From DASUMP01 sp036277635 (lineage in GTDB: Bacteria; Actinomycetota; Acidimicrobiia; IMCC26256; PALSA-610), in the NCBI GenBank assembly GCA_036277635.1, contig DASUMP010000134.1, forward strand, positions 1 to 18,376: DNA of 18,376 bases, in the 5' to 3' direction. Shown piece after piece: positions 1 to 7,778 of the stretch (positions within the stretch are counted from its first letter, which is position 1; every line of letters starts with the position of its first letter). The notes beneath the pieces are model-generated. The model made no database searches, had not been told where the DNA came from, and saw nothing but the letters and a program-made list of their open reading frames with translations. A program made the position numbers and the translations under genes.

Positions 1-210
1 CCGGCGGCGTTCTCGCTCACCGAAGCGTTGGACGCACTCCCACGACAGCAGCGCATCGCGGCGAGCCTCTACTACGTGGAACAGCTGTCGATCGCCGAGG
101 TCGCGTACGCGATGGAGCTCTCGGAGGGCGCGGTGAAGTACCACCTGCACCACGCTCGCGGCGCGCTCCGACCGCTGCTCGCCGATGCCGTCACCGGAGA
201 CGACTCGTGA
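1..210 (+). CDS. RNA polymerase sigma factor, ECF-type, C-terminal part (5' end outside window)
   Basis: The frame is open from the first base to the TGA at 208-210, so only the last 69 residues are visible. They match sigma-70 region 4: an LDALPRQQRIAASLYYVEQL segment, then SIAEVAYAMELSEGAVKYHL, the helix-turn-helix that reads the -35 element, and a short basic tail. The pattern 'alpha-helix, S-I-A-E-V-A, S-E-G-A-V-K-x-H' is typical of ECF or SigE-like factors. The stop overlaps the next start by 4 bp (GTGA), implying translational coupling with the downstream membrane protein, as expected for a sigma/anti-sigma pair. The subfamily cannot be assigned without the N-terminal regions. Confidence 0.85.
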   Translation, partial: PAAFSLTEALDALPRQQRIAASLYYVEQLSIAEVAYAMELSEGAVKYHLHHARGALRPLLADAVTGDDS

Positions 211-860
211 GCCCGCGGTCGATCGACGACTTCGAGCCCGATCCGATCGATGACGCGATCGGACGGTCGCTGCGCGACCTCGCGCCGCGCGCCGACGACA
301 CCGACGAGGTGCTCGGCGCGCTCGAACCGCGCGCGATCCGGGCGCGCCGGCGCCATCGGGTCGGTCGCGCGGCGAGCGCCGCCGCGGTCGTCACGCTCGT
401 CGCCGGACTCGGCGCGCTCGCCGCCGCGAACGATCCGGATCGCGGCGTGCCGTTCGCCGCGACCACGACGGTGCCCGGTGCAACCACGTCGACGACGTCC
501 ACCACCGCTCCCACCACGGCCCCGACCACGGGTGTCCCCGTCGGCGGGACCACACCCGGGAGCGGGACGACGCCAGACGCGACGCCCGCGCCGACGACGG
601 GCACGACCACACCCACGACGCTCCCGGCCGAGGAACGCACGTTCACCTCCGACGGCGGTTCGGTCTGGGTCCGGCTCGAGGGCGGGACGCTCACGCTGAT
701 CGCCGCCACGCCGAACGCCGACTACACCGCCGAGATCGTCGACGAGCGCGCCGATCGCGTCGAGGTGCGCTTCACCTCCGATGACGGCGATCGCGAGTCG
801 CGCATCCGGGTCCGGATCGAGGACGGCCGGATCGTGGACGACATCGAGAATTCGGGCTGA
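207..860 (+). CDS. single-pass membrane protein, candidate anti-sigma factor with Thr/Pro linker and C-terminal beta-rich domain
   Basis: This 217-aa protein starts at GTG 207, inside the GTGA overlap with the sigma factor stop. Residues 1-54 are charged and presumably cytoplasmic. Residues about 55-75 form one hydrophobic Ala/Val/Leu segment preceded by Arg (inside-positive). Residues 83-142 are a Thr/Pro/Gly linker. Residues 143-217 form a compact, beta-looking domain (GGSVWVRLEGGTLTLIAATP, then VEVRFTSDD and RVRIEDGR). Topology and coupling to a sigma gene fit a transmembrane anti-sigma factor. The HxxxCxxC zinc motif of ZAS anti-sigma proteins is absent; there is no cysteine at all. The C-terminal domain recurs in the next gene. 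The anti-sigma role is inference. Confidence 0.7.
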   Translation: MSPRSIDDFEPDPIDDAIGRSLRDLAPRADDTDEVLGALEPRAIRARRRHRVGRAASAAAVVTLVAGLGALAAANDPDRGVPFAATTTVPGATTSTTSTTAPTTAPTTGVPVGGTTPGSGTTPDATPAPTTGTTTPTTLPAEERTFTSDGGSVWVRLEGGTLTLIAATPNADYTAEIVDERADRVEVRFTSDDGDRESRIRVRIEDGRIVDDIENSG

Positions 861-910
861 CGCGCCAAACCATCCGGTCGACTGCGTCGTGTGGACGGTG
901 TTCTCACCCC

Positions 911-928
911 CACCAAGGAGTCATCGTG
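911..928 (+). promoter_or_regulatory. Shine-Dalgarno and GTG start of the Asp/Thr-repeat protein
   Basis: AAGGAG at 915-920 stands 5 nt before GTG 926. This fixes the start directly upstream of the Arg-rich signal sequence. Confidence 0.75.
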
Positions 929-1516
929 ACGGAGCACACCCCCCGCCCCTCGATCGCCCGCCGCCGCCGGCACATCGTCACCGCCGCCGGACTCGGCACC
1001 TTGGCCGCGCTCGCGCTCGCCGTCCCCGCCTTCGCTCGCGACGGCGCCGACGACCCGATCGGCGAGCACTCCACGACCACCGACGTCAGCACCGACGACT
1101 CTTCGAGCTCGTCGACCCCCGTGACCGCCCCCGACACCACTGACGACACCACCGACGACACCACCGACACGACGACCGACGACACCACCGACACGACCGA
1201 CACCACATTCGACGACCACGGCGACGACGACGACACCACCGACACGACCTTCGACGACGACGGCGACGACGACAACGACGACGTGGCGGTCGCCCCGTTC
1301 AGCGAGACGTGGACGCTCACCGGCGGAACCGTCTCGGTCAGCTACGCCGACGGCGCGCTGCACCTCGACGCCGCCGCACCGGCGGCTGGGTTCACCGTGC
1401 GCTCCGAGACGCGCCCCGACGAGGTGAAGGTCCGCTTCGAGTCCGACGACCAGCGCTCCGAGCTCGAGGTCCGTGTCGACGACGGCCGTCTCCGCGTCGA
1501 GGTCGACGAGGACTGA
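926..1516 (+). CDS. secreted Asp/Thr-repeat protein with a C-terminal domain paralogous to the preceding membrane protein
   Basis: The product is 196 aa. Residues 1-38 are a signal sequence with four arginines (ARRRRHIV), a hydrophobic Ala/Leu core and a possible VPAFA cleavage end; RR-x-I-V could make it a Tat substrate, but this is not clear-cut. Residues about 69-118 are a very acidic low-complexity repeat of TTDD, TDTT and DDGDDD. Residues 127-196 are a folded-looking domain. It shares GG(S/T)V, G-x-L-x-L-x-A-A-x-P, V-(E/K)-VRF-x-SDD and DGR with residues 143-217 of the upstream protein. The function is unknown. The acidic linker might bind divalent cations, but no canonical Ca-binding repeat is seen. 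The arrangement suggests a sigma, membrane sensor and secreted partner unit. Confidence 0.75.
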   Translation: MTEHTPRPSIARRRRHIVTAAGLGTLAALALAVPAFARDGADDPIGEHSTTTDVSTDDSSSSSTPVTAPDTTDDTTDDTTDTTTDDTTDTTDTTFDDHGDDDDTTDTTFDDDGDDDNDDVAVAPFSETWTLTGGTVSVSYADGALHLDAAAPAAGFTVRSETRPDEVKVRFESDDQRSELEVRVDDGRLRVEVDED

Positions 1517-1560
1517 TCGGGCCGGCCCCCCGAACCGCCCGCTCGCGCAACCGGCGCGGT

Positions 1561-1584
1561 CCCCGGTGCACACAGCACCTGGGG
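1561..1584 (+). terminator. hairpin after the Asp/Thr-repeat gene
   Basis: CCCC-GGTGC (1561-1569) pairs with GCACC-T-GGGG (1575-1584), with one bulged base and a 5-nt ACACA loop. It lies 44 nt after the stop at 1516. No U-tract follows, as is common for actinobacterial terminators. Confidence 0.45.
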
Positions 1585-1597
1585 CCGCGCCGGAACC

Positions 1598-1642
1598 GCC
1601 GGTCCGAGGTTCCCGTGCTCGCCTGGAGGAACCCGGACCGGC
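1598..1642. terminator. long hairpin between convergent genes, probable bidirectional terminator
   Basis: GCCGGTCCG-A-GGTTCC (1598-1613) pairs with GGAACC-CGGACCGGC (1628-1642). The stem is 15 bp with one bulged A and a 14-nt loop. It sits 18 nt from the stop of the LPXTG gene (1661) and after the stop of the + strand gene, so it can serve either transcript. Confidence 0.6.
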
Positions 1643-1660
1643 TGGACGCGCGCTGCTGTG

Positions 1661-2533
1661 CTAGCCGTCGACGCGCTCGGCGGTGGCCCGCCGGGTCAGC
1701 GACAGCAGGAGTGCGCCGAAGCCACACAGCGCCACGCCGACGAGGAAGAGGTACGGCGCACTTCCGGTGAACGGGAGTGAACCGCCGGTACCGCCCGTGA
1801 AGCCCGCACCGCCCGTGAAGGCGCCGCCACTCACGTCGATGTCAGGGCCGGGTCCCACAAGGTTCGGCACGGTCGTGCCGGCTCCGCCGAGGTCGACGGT
1901 CGTCGAGGTGCTCTCCACCGTCGTCGTCGTCGCGCCTCCGCCGACGGTGGTCGACGTCGTCGGTCCCGCTGTCGTCGTGGTCGGCGCGAGCGTCGTCGTG
2001 GTCGGCGCCAGCGTGGTGGTCGTCGGCCCAACCGTCGTCGTGGTCGGCGCCAGCGTGGTGGTCGTGGTGGCTCCGGTGTCGTAGCAGAAGCTGATGTGGC
2101 TGATGGCGGGGCGGTTGCCACCGTCGTTGATCGGCGTCACGAGCTCCGTGCCGGCGGTCGCGCCGCCAGATGCGTACACGAAGGCCGCCGAGCCACCCTT
2201 CACGATGACGGCATCGACCGGCAGGTTGGACGACCAGTTGACGACGCCAGTCGCGACCACATCGATCGTCACGGTGAGGACGCCATCGGTGTAGGTGCCG
2301 TCGCTCGGATTCTCGATCTTCAGCTCGTGCGCATACCCGAGATCAGCACAGCTCGGGTTGCCTTCGACGAGCTGTGGCTCGATCGTGGTCGAGCCGGCGA
2401 CGCCCTGGCCGAGGAATCCGATGAGGCCGGCCACCGACAGCAGCAGGCCGATCATGAAGAAGCCGGGTGCACTCCGTCGAGACACGGATCCGAACTCGCG
2501 CGTGTTCGCCAACGCCGTGACATTCGAGTGCAC
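1661..2533 (-). CDS. LPXTG-type cell-wall-anchored surface protein with Thr-rich stalk
   Basis: The preferred start is GTG 2533, because GGAGG stands 5 nt upstream; the open frame continues to 2599 but lacks such a site. The 290-aa product has an N-terminal signal (basic SRR, then hydrophobic residues about 26-44 ending GQGVAGS). A globular exported domain follows, with NPSCADLGY, WSSNLPVDAVIVKGG and ISHISFCYDTG; two cysteines could form a disulfide. This domain pattern is familiar from actinobacterial surface proteins. Next is a stalk of TTTT(L/V)(A/G)P heptads. The C-terminus is a textbook sorting signal: LPFTG at residues 253-257, a hydrophobic helix, then LTRRATAERVDG. A sortase would cleave between T and G and attach the protein to peptidoglycan. 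No sortase gene is in the window. The ligand is unknown. Confidence 0.85.
   Translation of the reverse strand: MHSNVTALANTREFGSVSRRSAPGFFMIGLLLSVAGLIGFLGQGVAGSTTIEPQLVEGNPSCADLGYAHELKIENPSDGTYTDGVLTVTIDVVATGVVNWSSNLPVDAVIVKGGSAAFVYASGGATAGTELVTPINDGGNRPAISHISFCYDTGATTTTTLAPTTTTVGPTTTTLAPTTTTLAPTTTTAGPTTSTTVGGGATTTTVESTSTTVDLGGAGTTVPNLVGPGPDIDVSGGAFTGGAGFTGGTGGSLPFTGSAPYLFLVGVALCGFGALLLSLTRRATAERVDG
1991..2065 (-). repeat. direct repeats encoding the TTTT(L/V)(A/G)P stalk
   Basis: A 33-bp block at 1991-2023 recurs identically at 2033-2065, a 42-bp (14-codon) period. It encodes two heptads of the Thr/Pro stalk of the LPXTG protein. Such repeats can expand or contract. Confidence 0.7.
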
Positions 2534-2592
2534 GTGATCCTCCAGCAGCCGTCCGTGATCCCAGTCGAGCCTGCAGTACCCCGGCACGGGCG

Positions 2593-2624
2593 TCACCACA
2601 CAACAACGTCGCCATACAACAACG
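2593..2624 (-). repeat. tandem 16-bp direct repeat upstream of the LPXTG gene
   Basis: TCACCACACAACAACG (2593-2608) is followed at once by TCGCCATACAACAACG (2609-2624), identical at 14 of 16 positions. It lies 60-91 nt upstream of the LPXTG start and ends 6 nt from the dnaE2 stop. It is less GC-rich than its surroundings. It could be a regulator-binding direct repeat or part of the promoter; no regulator is identified. Confidence 0.5.
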
Positions 2625-2629
2625 AGGAG

Positions 2630-5600
2630 TCAGCGGAAATCGCGTGACCGGACGCCGTCGGCGAGGCTGATCGGGAGTCGGGTGATGCGACCCGCGACCA
2701 GATTGATGACGCCCTGGTGTCGCTCGAGCACACCGCGGACGCGCAACGCGGGCGCGCCGCGAGCGACGATGCGGAACCGCTTCCACACGCCGCGGGTGCA
2801 GATCACGTTCACGAGTCCGGTCTCGTCTTCGAGGTTCAAGAACACGGTGCCCTTCGCGGTGGCTGGCTGTTGGCGGTGCGTCACGACCCCGGCGACCTCG
2901 ACGACGGTGCGGTCGGGCAGCGCGCGCAGCGCGGTGGCGGTCACCACTCCCTGACGGTCGAGCTCGGCGCGCACGAACTCCGTGGGGTGCTTGCCGACGG
3001 TGAGCCCCATCGCCCACAGGTCGGCGGCCACTTCCTCGGACTCGGTCATGCCCGGCAGCTGTGGTGCACTCGCACCCGAGACGAGGCCGGGCAACGTCTC
3101 CACCACGGTGCCGTTGCGCCGCACGGTCGGTCGCGCGTCGGCGATCGCGCCGGCAGCCCACAGCGCGGTGCGGCGCGACTGGCCGAAACAGTGCTCGAAC
3201 GCGCCCGCGGTGGCGAGCGCCTCCACCTGGTCGACGGTCGCGCCGGTACGTCGCACGAAGTCTTCGAGGTCGACGAACGGTTGGCGCTCGCGTTCGTCGT
3301 CGAGGTGGTCGAGCAGCGCGTCGTGGAGTCCACGCACCGATCGCAAGCCGAGGCGGACCGCGAAGTTCGACGGCTCCGCGTGGAACCCGGGAAGCGGCGC
3401 ACCGACGGGACCGAGCTCGGCGGGACGCAGCTCGAGCGTGGCGTCGCGGCGCGACGCGTGCAGATCGGGACCGAGGACCGCGACCCCGTGCCGACGCGCG
3501 TCGCGCACGATCGTGTGCGGCGAGTAGAAGCCCATCGGTTGGGCGTTCAGGAGCGCCGCGGCGAACTCGGCCGGATAGTGGTACTTGATCCACGAGCTCG
3601 AGTACACGAGGTAGGCGAAGCTCACCGAGTGGCTCTCGGGGAAGCCGAAGTCGGCGAACGCCTCGAGCTTCTGGCAGATCTGCGCCGCGGTCTCCCCCGT
3701 GATCCCCCGTTCGGCCATCCCGCGCAGCAGCCGGTCGCGCATGCGGGCCATGCGCGCGTGCGATCGCTTCGACCCCATCGCCTGGCGGAGCTGGTCGGCT
3801 TCGGCGGCGCTGAACCCCGCGACGTCGACCGCCATCTGCATCAGCTGCTCCTGGAAGAGCGGCACGCCGAGGGTCTTGCGCAACGACGGCTCGAGCAGCG
3901 GGTGCAGGTACGTCACCTCCTCTTCGCCGTTGCGGCGGCGGAGGTACGGGTGCACGGAACCGCCTTGGATCGGCCCCGGTCGGATCAACGCGACCTCGAC
4001 GACGAGGTCGTAGAAGCAGCGCGGCCGCAACCTCGGCAGCGTGGCCATCTGCGCGCGGCTCTCGACCTGGAACACGCCGACCGTGTCGGCCGCGCACAGC
4101 AGGTCGTAGACCTCGGGCTCCTGGGGGATCGTCGCGAGGTCGATCTCGACACCTTCGTACTCGCGGATCATGTCGACCGCGAGGTGCAGCATCGAGAGCA
4201 TCCCGAGCCCGAGCAGGTCGAACTTCACGAGTCCGGCCGCCGCGCAGTCGTCCTTGTCCCACTGGAGGACCGATCGACCTTCCATGCGCGCCCACTCGAC
4301 CGGGCAGAACTCCACGAGGGGGCGATCGGCCATCACCATCCCGCCCGAGTGGATCCCGAGGTGCCGTGGGAAGTCGAGCACCTCCGAGGCGAGCCGCAAG
4401 GCCAACGCCGGTATCGCCGGCGGGCGGGTGGCACTCGGCGGCCCGTCCAGCACCGCTCCGTCGCGCGCCCGATCCCGCTCGGTGCGCTCGAACCGACGCG
4501 TCTGGTGCTCGCGAGCCGGAGACGAGTCGTGATGCGGCGAGCGAGCATCGCGAGCGAGCTCGCCGGAGCGGCGAGCGCCCGCGGGCCGGGTATCCCGGCC
4601 CGCAGCGAGCGCGACCGACAGCTCAGAAAACGCTTCGGGGCCGGCCGCCCAACGGTCGACCCAGCGGGCGAGCGCGTCGGCCTGGCCGGGAGCGACGCCG
4701 GTGGCCTTGGCCATCTCGCGCAGCGCCGAGCGGGGTCGGTAGGTGATGACGTTCGCGACCTGGGCGGCGCGCTCGCGGCCGTAGCGGTCGTAGACGTACT
4801 GGATGACCTCTTCGCGCCGCTGGTGCTCGATGTCGAGGTCGATGTCGGGAGGTCCTTCGCGCTCGGGGGAGAGGAACCGCTCGAACAAGAGCCCGAGTGC
4901 GACCGCGTCGGCCTTGGTGACGCCGAGCGCGTAGCAGACCGCGCTGTTCGCCGCGCTCCCCCGCCCCTGGCAGTAGATGTCGGAGGTGCGGCAGAACTCG
5001 ACGATCTCGTGCAGCAACAAGAAGTAGCCGGGGAACCCGAGCTGTTCGATCACCGACAGCTCGTAGGTGATCTGGCGCATCGCTTCGCCGTGATGGGGAT
5101 GGCTGGACGGGTACATCACCGCCGCTCCACGCCGCACCAGCTCGCGCAGCCACGTCGTCTCGGTGTGTCCGGGTGGTACCGGATAGTCGGGAAGCCGCGG
5201 TGCCGCGAGACGCAGATCGAACGCGCACTCGTCGGCGATCTCCACCGTGCGCTCCACCGCACCGGGCCAGCGCGCGAACCGACGGTGCTGTTCGTCGGCG
5301 TGGCGGAGATGCGCGAACGGTGCGGCCGGGAGCCACCCATCGAGCTCGTCGAGGGAACGCCGGGCGCGCACCGCCGCCAATGCCGTGGCGAGCTGGCGGC
5401 GCGCCGGCGTCGCGTAGTGCACGTTGTTCGTCGCGACGACGCCGACGTCGGTGCGCAGCGCGAGCTGGACGAGTGCATCGTTGCGGTGCCGGTCGAGCGG
5501 ATCGCCGTGGTCCCACAGCTCGATCAGCACGCGATCACGACCGAACGACGCGACGAGCTGCTCGAGCGCGCTCCGAGCGGCCGCGGGGCCGTCGCGCGCG

Positions 5601-6088
5601 AGCGCGGCGGGCACGGTGCCCTTCCGGCAGCCGGTGAGCACGAACCACGTGTCGTTGCGCGGACTCGAGGTCGCGCCGGTGAGGTGCACGGGCGCGCGCG
5701 CAGCCGCGGCGAGCTCGGTGAGGGTGAGTCGAGGAGCACCCTTCTCTCCCGCGAGCTGCGCCGTGCTGATCGCACGCGCGAGACGTGCGTACCCGACCGG
5801 ACCCTGGGCGAGGACCACGAGGTGCTCGCCGGGCGGATCGGGCATCCCGTTGGGCGGCTGGTGCGCGCCGATGGTGAGCTCGGCTCCGAACACGGTGGGC
5901 AACCCCACGCCGCGCGCGGCTTCCGTGAAGCGCACCGCGCCGTAGAGCCCGTCGTGATCGGTGATCGCGAGCGCGTGGAGCCCGAGGCGCGCGGCTTCCT
6001 CCACGAGCTCTTCGGGATGGCTGGCACCGTCGAGGAACGAGAAGTTCGTGTGGCAGTGCAGCTCGGCGTAGCCGCGTGACGGGTCCAT
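2630..6088 (-). CDS. dnaE2: error-prone DNA polymerase III alpha subunit DnaE2 (ImuC)
   Basis: The start is ATG 6088, one base after the imuB stop (TGA-G-ATG), so translation is coupled; a longer frame to 6160 would run into imuB. The 1152-aa C-family polymerase carries out mutagenic translesion synthesis in SOS. The N-terminal PHP domain begins YAELHCHTNFSFLDGAS (residues 7-23). The palm has PDIDLD (residues 414-419) and the third catalytic Asp in VKFDLLGL (D624). Further conserved blocks are FPRHLGIHSGGMV and LQWDKDDCAAAGL. A helix-hairpin-helix region follows (~930-990), then an OB fold (~1055-1140, THRQQPATAKGTVFLNLEDE) and the family's SRDFR ending. No exonuclease domain is inserted in the PHP region. 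The protein is about 50-60 residues longer than usual (mycobacterial DnaE2 is ~1090-1100) because of an Arg/Asp/Ser-rich insertion at residues ~492-550, between catalytic motifs. Confidence 0.96.
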   Translation of the reverse strand: MDPSRGYAELHCHTNFSFLDGASHPEELVEEAARLGLHALAITDHDGLYGAVRFTEAARGVGLPTVFGAELTIGAHQPPNGMPDPPGEHLVVLAQGPVGYARLARAISTAQLAGEKGAPRLTLTELAAAARAPVHLTGATSSPRNDTWFVLTGCRKGTVPAALARDGPAAARSALEQLVASFGRDRVLIELWDHGDPLDRHRNDALVQLALRTDVGVVATNNVHYATPARRQLATALAAVRARRSLDELDGWLPAAPFAHLRHADEQHRRFARWPGAVERTVEIADECAFDLRLAAPRLPDYPVPPGHTETTWLRELVRRGAAVMYPSSHPHHGEAMRQITYELSVIEQLGFPGYFLLLHEIVEFCRTSDIYCQGRGSAANSAVCYALGVTKADAVALGLLFERFLSPEREGPPDIDLDIEHQRREEVIQYVYDRYGRERAAQVANVITYRPRSALREMAKATGVAPGQADALARWVDRWAAGPEAFSELSVALAAGRDTRPAGARRSGELARDARSPHHDSSPAREHQTRRFERTERDRARDGAVLDGPPSATRPPAIPALALRLASEVLDFPRHLGIHSGGMVMADRPLVEFCPVEWARMEGRSVLQWDKDDCAAAGLVKFDLLGLGMLSMLHLAVDMIREYEGVEIDLATIPQEPEVYDLLCAADTVGVFQVESRAQMATLPRLRPRCFYDLVVEVALIRPGPIQGGSVHPYLRRRNGEEEVTYLHPLLEPSLRKTLGVPLFQEQLMQMAVDVAGFSAAEADQLRQAMGSKRSHARMARMRDRLLRGMAERGITGETAAQICQKLEAFADFGFPESHSVSFAYLVYSSSWIKYHYPAEFAAALLNAQPMGFYSPHTIVRDARRHGVAVLGPDLHASRRDATLELRPAELGPVGAPLPGFHAEPSNFAVRLGLRSVRGLHDALLDHLDDERERQPFVDLEDFVRRTGATVDQVEALATAGAFEHCFGQSRRTALWAAGAIADARPTVRRNGTVVETLPGLVSGASAPQLPGMTESEEVAADLWAMGLTVGKHPTEFVRAELDRQGVVTATALRALPDRTVVEVAGVVTHRQQPATAKGTVFLNLEDETGLVNVICTRGVWKRFRIVARGAPALRVRGVLERHQGVINLVAGRITRLPISLADGVRSRDFR
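4440..4615 (-). repeat. in-frame low-complexity insertion in dnaE2, possible palindromic repeat element
   Basis: Within the palm region, the segment encoding about residues 492-550 reads as Arg/Ala/Asp/Ser-rich low complexity (ARRSGELARDARSPHHDSS, then RRFERTERDRARDGA). It has no counterpart in the DnaE2 pattern expected before FPRHLGIHSGG. Its DNA has a perfect 10-bp palindrome, GCGGGCCGGG-TAT-CCCGGCCCGC (4581-4603), and a direct repeat GCGAGCGAGC (4537-4546 and 4550-4559). This looks like a small repeat element inserted in frame. The edges are approximate; other genomic copies are needed to define them. Confidence 0.6.
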
Positions 6089-6089
6089 C

Positions 6090-7772
6090 TCAGTCGTAGA
6101 CCGCTTCGAGCGCGGCGACGCCGTGCTCGAGCACCACGAGACACGCGACCTCGAGCCCACCGGTGTCGACGAGCACCTGCCAGCGCACGCACCGTCGGCG
6201 CGTGACCTCGTCCCACCACCGCACGTCGTGGGCCCACGGCCCCGCCCACGCGATGACGCGCCCGCCGCCGCCGGGCAGACGCGCGCAGTCGAGACGGTGC
6301 GGGGCGCCGGTGGCTTCGCCGCGCCCGGTCACGCGCACCGCACGCCCCTCGATGTCGACGAGCGACGCAGGAACGGGTGGGTCGTAGACCCGCGCGGGTG
6401 CTGGTGACGGGACCGCACCCGGCCATGTCGGAGTCTCCCCCGCCACCGCGAACGGCGCGTCGCGCGGCTCGCCCCAGGGGACGGCGCGCACCTGCTCGGC
6501 CGGAGTCCGCCCGCCGACCCGCACGAAGGTCACGACCGCCTCGTGACCGAGCATCCCTTGCAGCCGGGACAACGCGCGATCGGCACGCGCGTGCGCGGCC
6601 GCGTCGCCGCCCCAGAACCCGAGCTGGCGGCCTCGCACCGGCACGACCACCGCAGGAGTGAGTCGCACCATCGTGAGCGCACCGGTCGTGGAGTCGAGCC
6701 CGGCATCGGCGAGCGCCGCCGCGTCCTGGCGGGCACGCGGATCGTCGTCGAGCGCGACGGCGACGTGATCGGCCGCGCCCGCGAGCCACCCGTCGAGCTG
6801 CCAGCGCACACGCTCCACCAACGCGTGCGCGCCGAACCCGTCGGCGTGTCGCCACACGCGCGCGAGTCGCTCGCCGTGCTCGGTCTCGGCTTCGACCATC
6901 ACCTCGGTGCAGGCGAGCCCCATCGCGCCGAGGCGCTCGACCATGCGGTCGGCCATCGCCTTGGCGGTGAACGCGGCGAGCTCGACGCTCGCCACCGGCG
7001 GGTCGAGCTCGGCGTGCTCCACGAGGTCGGGAGGGGGGACCACGAGCACCGGCGGCCCGTCGCCCCGGCCGCTCGCGATCGCGTGGAGGTGCGCCCCCTC
7101 GTCGCCGAACCGGGCGAGGACGGCGTCGGCCGGGAGCGCAGCGAACGCACCGAGCGTCGCGATCCCGAGCCGGGTGAGCAGGTCGACGAGGTCGGGGTGC
7201 TCGAGCTCACCCACCGGGAACGGCTCGAGGAACGCCGCGGCGTCGCCGACGGGGACGACGACCGCGGTCCCGGGTGCGGCACGGCGCGCCGCGAGTCGCG
7301 CGGCGAACGCACCGTCGGCGATGCCGACCCGGACCGCGGCGTGGTCGAGCCCGGCCAGCGACTGCGCGACGAGTTCCACGACACGCGCGGCGAGCGCGTC
7401 GTCGCCGCCGAAGTAGCGCGCGGGACCGTGCGTGGGGAACGACAACAGCCCCGGTCGTTCGAGGACCACACGCGGTGTGAGCTGCTCGACCGCGCGAGCG
7501 ACCGATTCGAACGCGCGCGCTTCGTTCGCGGCGTCGGCGTCGACGACACAGAGGTCGGCGCAGCACGCCTCGGCCTCGCGGCGGCGCATCCCCCGCCGCA
7601 CCCCGTGTGCGCGCGCCTCGACCGATGCGGCGCGCACCACGACGCGGTTCCCCACCCGTTCGAGCACCGCGACGGGAACGCCGCGCGCGGTGGACTCACG
7701 CCGCCGGTGCGCGAGGACGGGCCAGTCGGCACACCACACACAGCACGTCCGGACGACCGCAGGGTTGGCCAC
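6090..7772 (-). CDS. imuB: ImuB, inactive Y-family polymerase homologue and sliding-clamp adaptor
   Basis: The 560-aa protein starts at GTG 7772, 6 nt after the imuA' stop (TGA 7779-7781). The fold follows the Y-family (CVWCADWPV... RAASVEARAHGVRRGMRRREAEA... PGLLSFPTHGPARYFGG). The acidic catalytic residues of DinB (DxD near the N-terminus, SxDE in the palm) are replaced: WCADWPV, and SFPTHG where SIDE would be. It is therefore predicted to be inactive and to act as a scaffold, as shown for mycobacterial ImuB. QLGFWG at residues 383-388 matches the beta-clamp-binding peptide (QLPLWG in the M. tuberculosis protein). The C-terminal ~170 residues are the ImuB-C region thought to contact ImuA' and DnaE2. 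The length is slightly above the mycobacterial 525 aa. Confidence 0.93.
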   Translation of the reverse strand: MANPAVVRTCCVWCADWPVLAHRRRESTARGVPVAVLERVGNRVVVRAASVEARAHGVRRGMRRREAEACCADLCVVDADAANEARAFESVARAVEQLTPRVVLERPGLLSFPTHGPARYFGGDDALAARVVELVAQSLAGLDHAAVRVGIADGAFAARLAARRAAPGTAVVVPVGDAAAFLEPFPVGELEHPDLVDLLTRLGIATLGAFAALPADAVLARFGDEGAHLHAIASGRGDGPPVLVVPPPDLVEHAELDPPVASVELAAFTAKAMADRMVERLGAMGLACTEVMVEAETEHGERLARVWRHADGFGAHALVERVRWQLDGWLAGAADHVAVALDDDPRARQDAAALADAGLDSTTGALTMVRLTPAVVVPVRGRQLGFWGGDAAAHARADRALSRLQGMLGHEAVVTFVRVGGRTPAEQVRAVPWGEPRDAPFAVAGETPTWPGAVPSPAPARVYDPPVPASLVDIEGRAVRVTGRGEATGAPHRLDCARLPGGGGRVIAWAGPWAHDVRWWDEVTRRRCVRWQVLVDTGGLEVACLVVLEHGVAALEAVYD

Positions 7773-7778
7773 TGGCCG

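Noticed and set aside
1070..1290. Asp/Thr repeat considered as a calcium-binding RTX or dockerin repeat
   Set aside because: It lacks the GGxGxDxLx nonapeptide of RTX repeats and the duplicated dockerin loop; it is plain acidic low complexity.
2717..6079. Very long open frame on the + strand opposite dnaE2
   Set aside because: It is the antisense shadow of a strongly supported gene; its translation is Arg/His/Val/Glu-rich with no domain, as expected from GC-rich codon bias.
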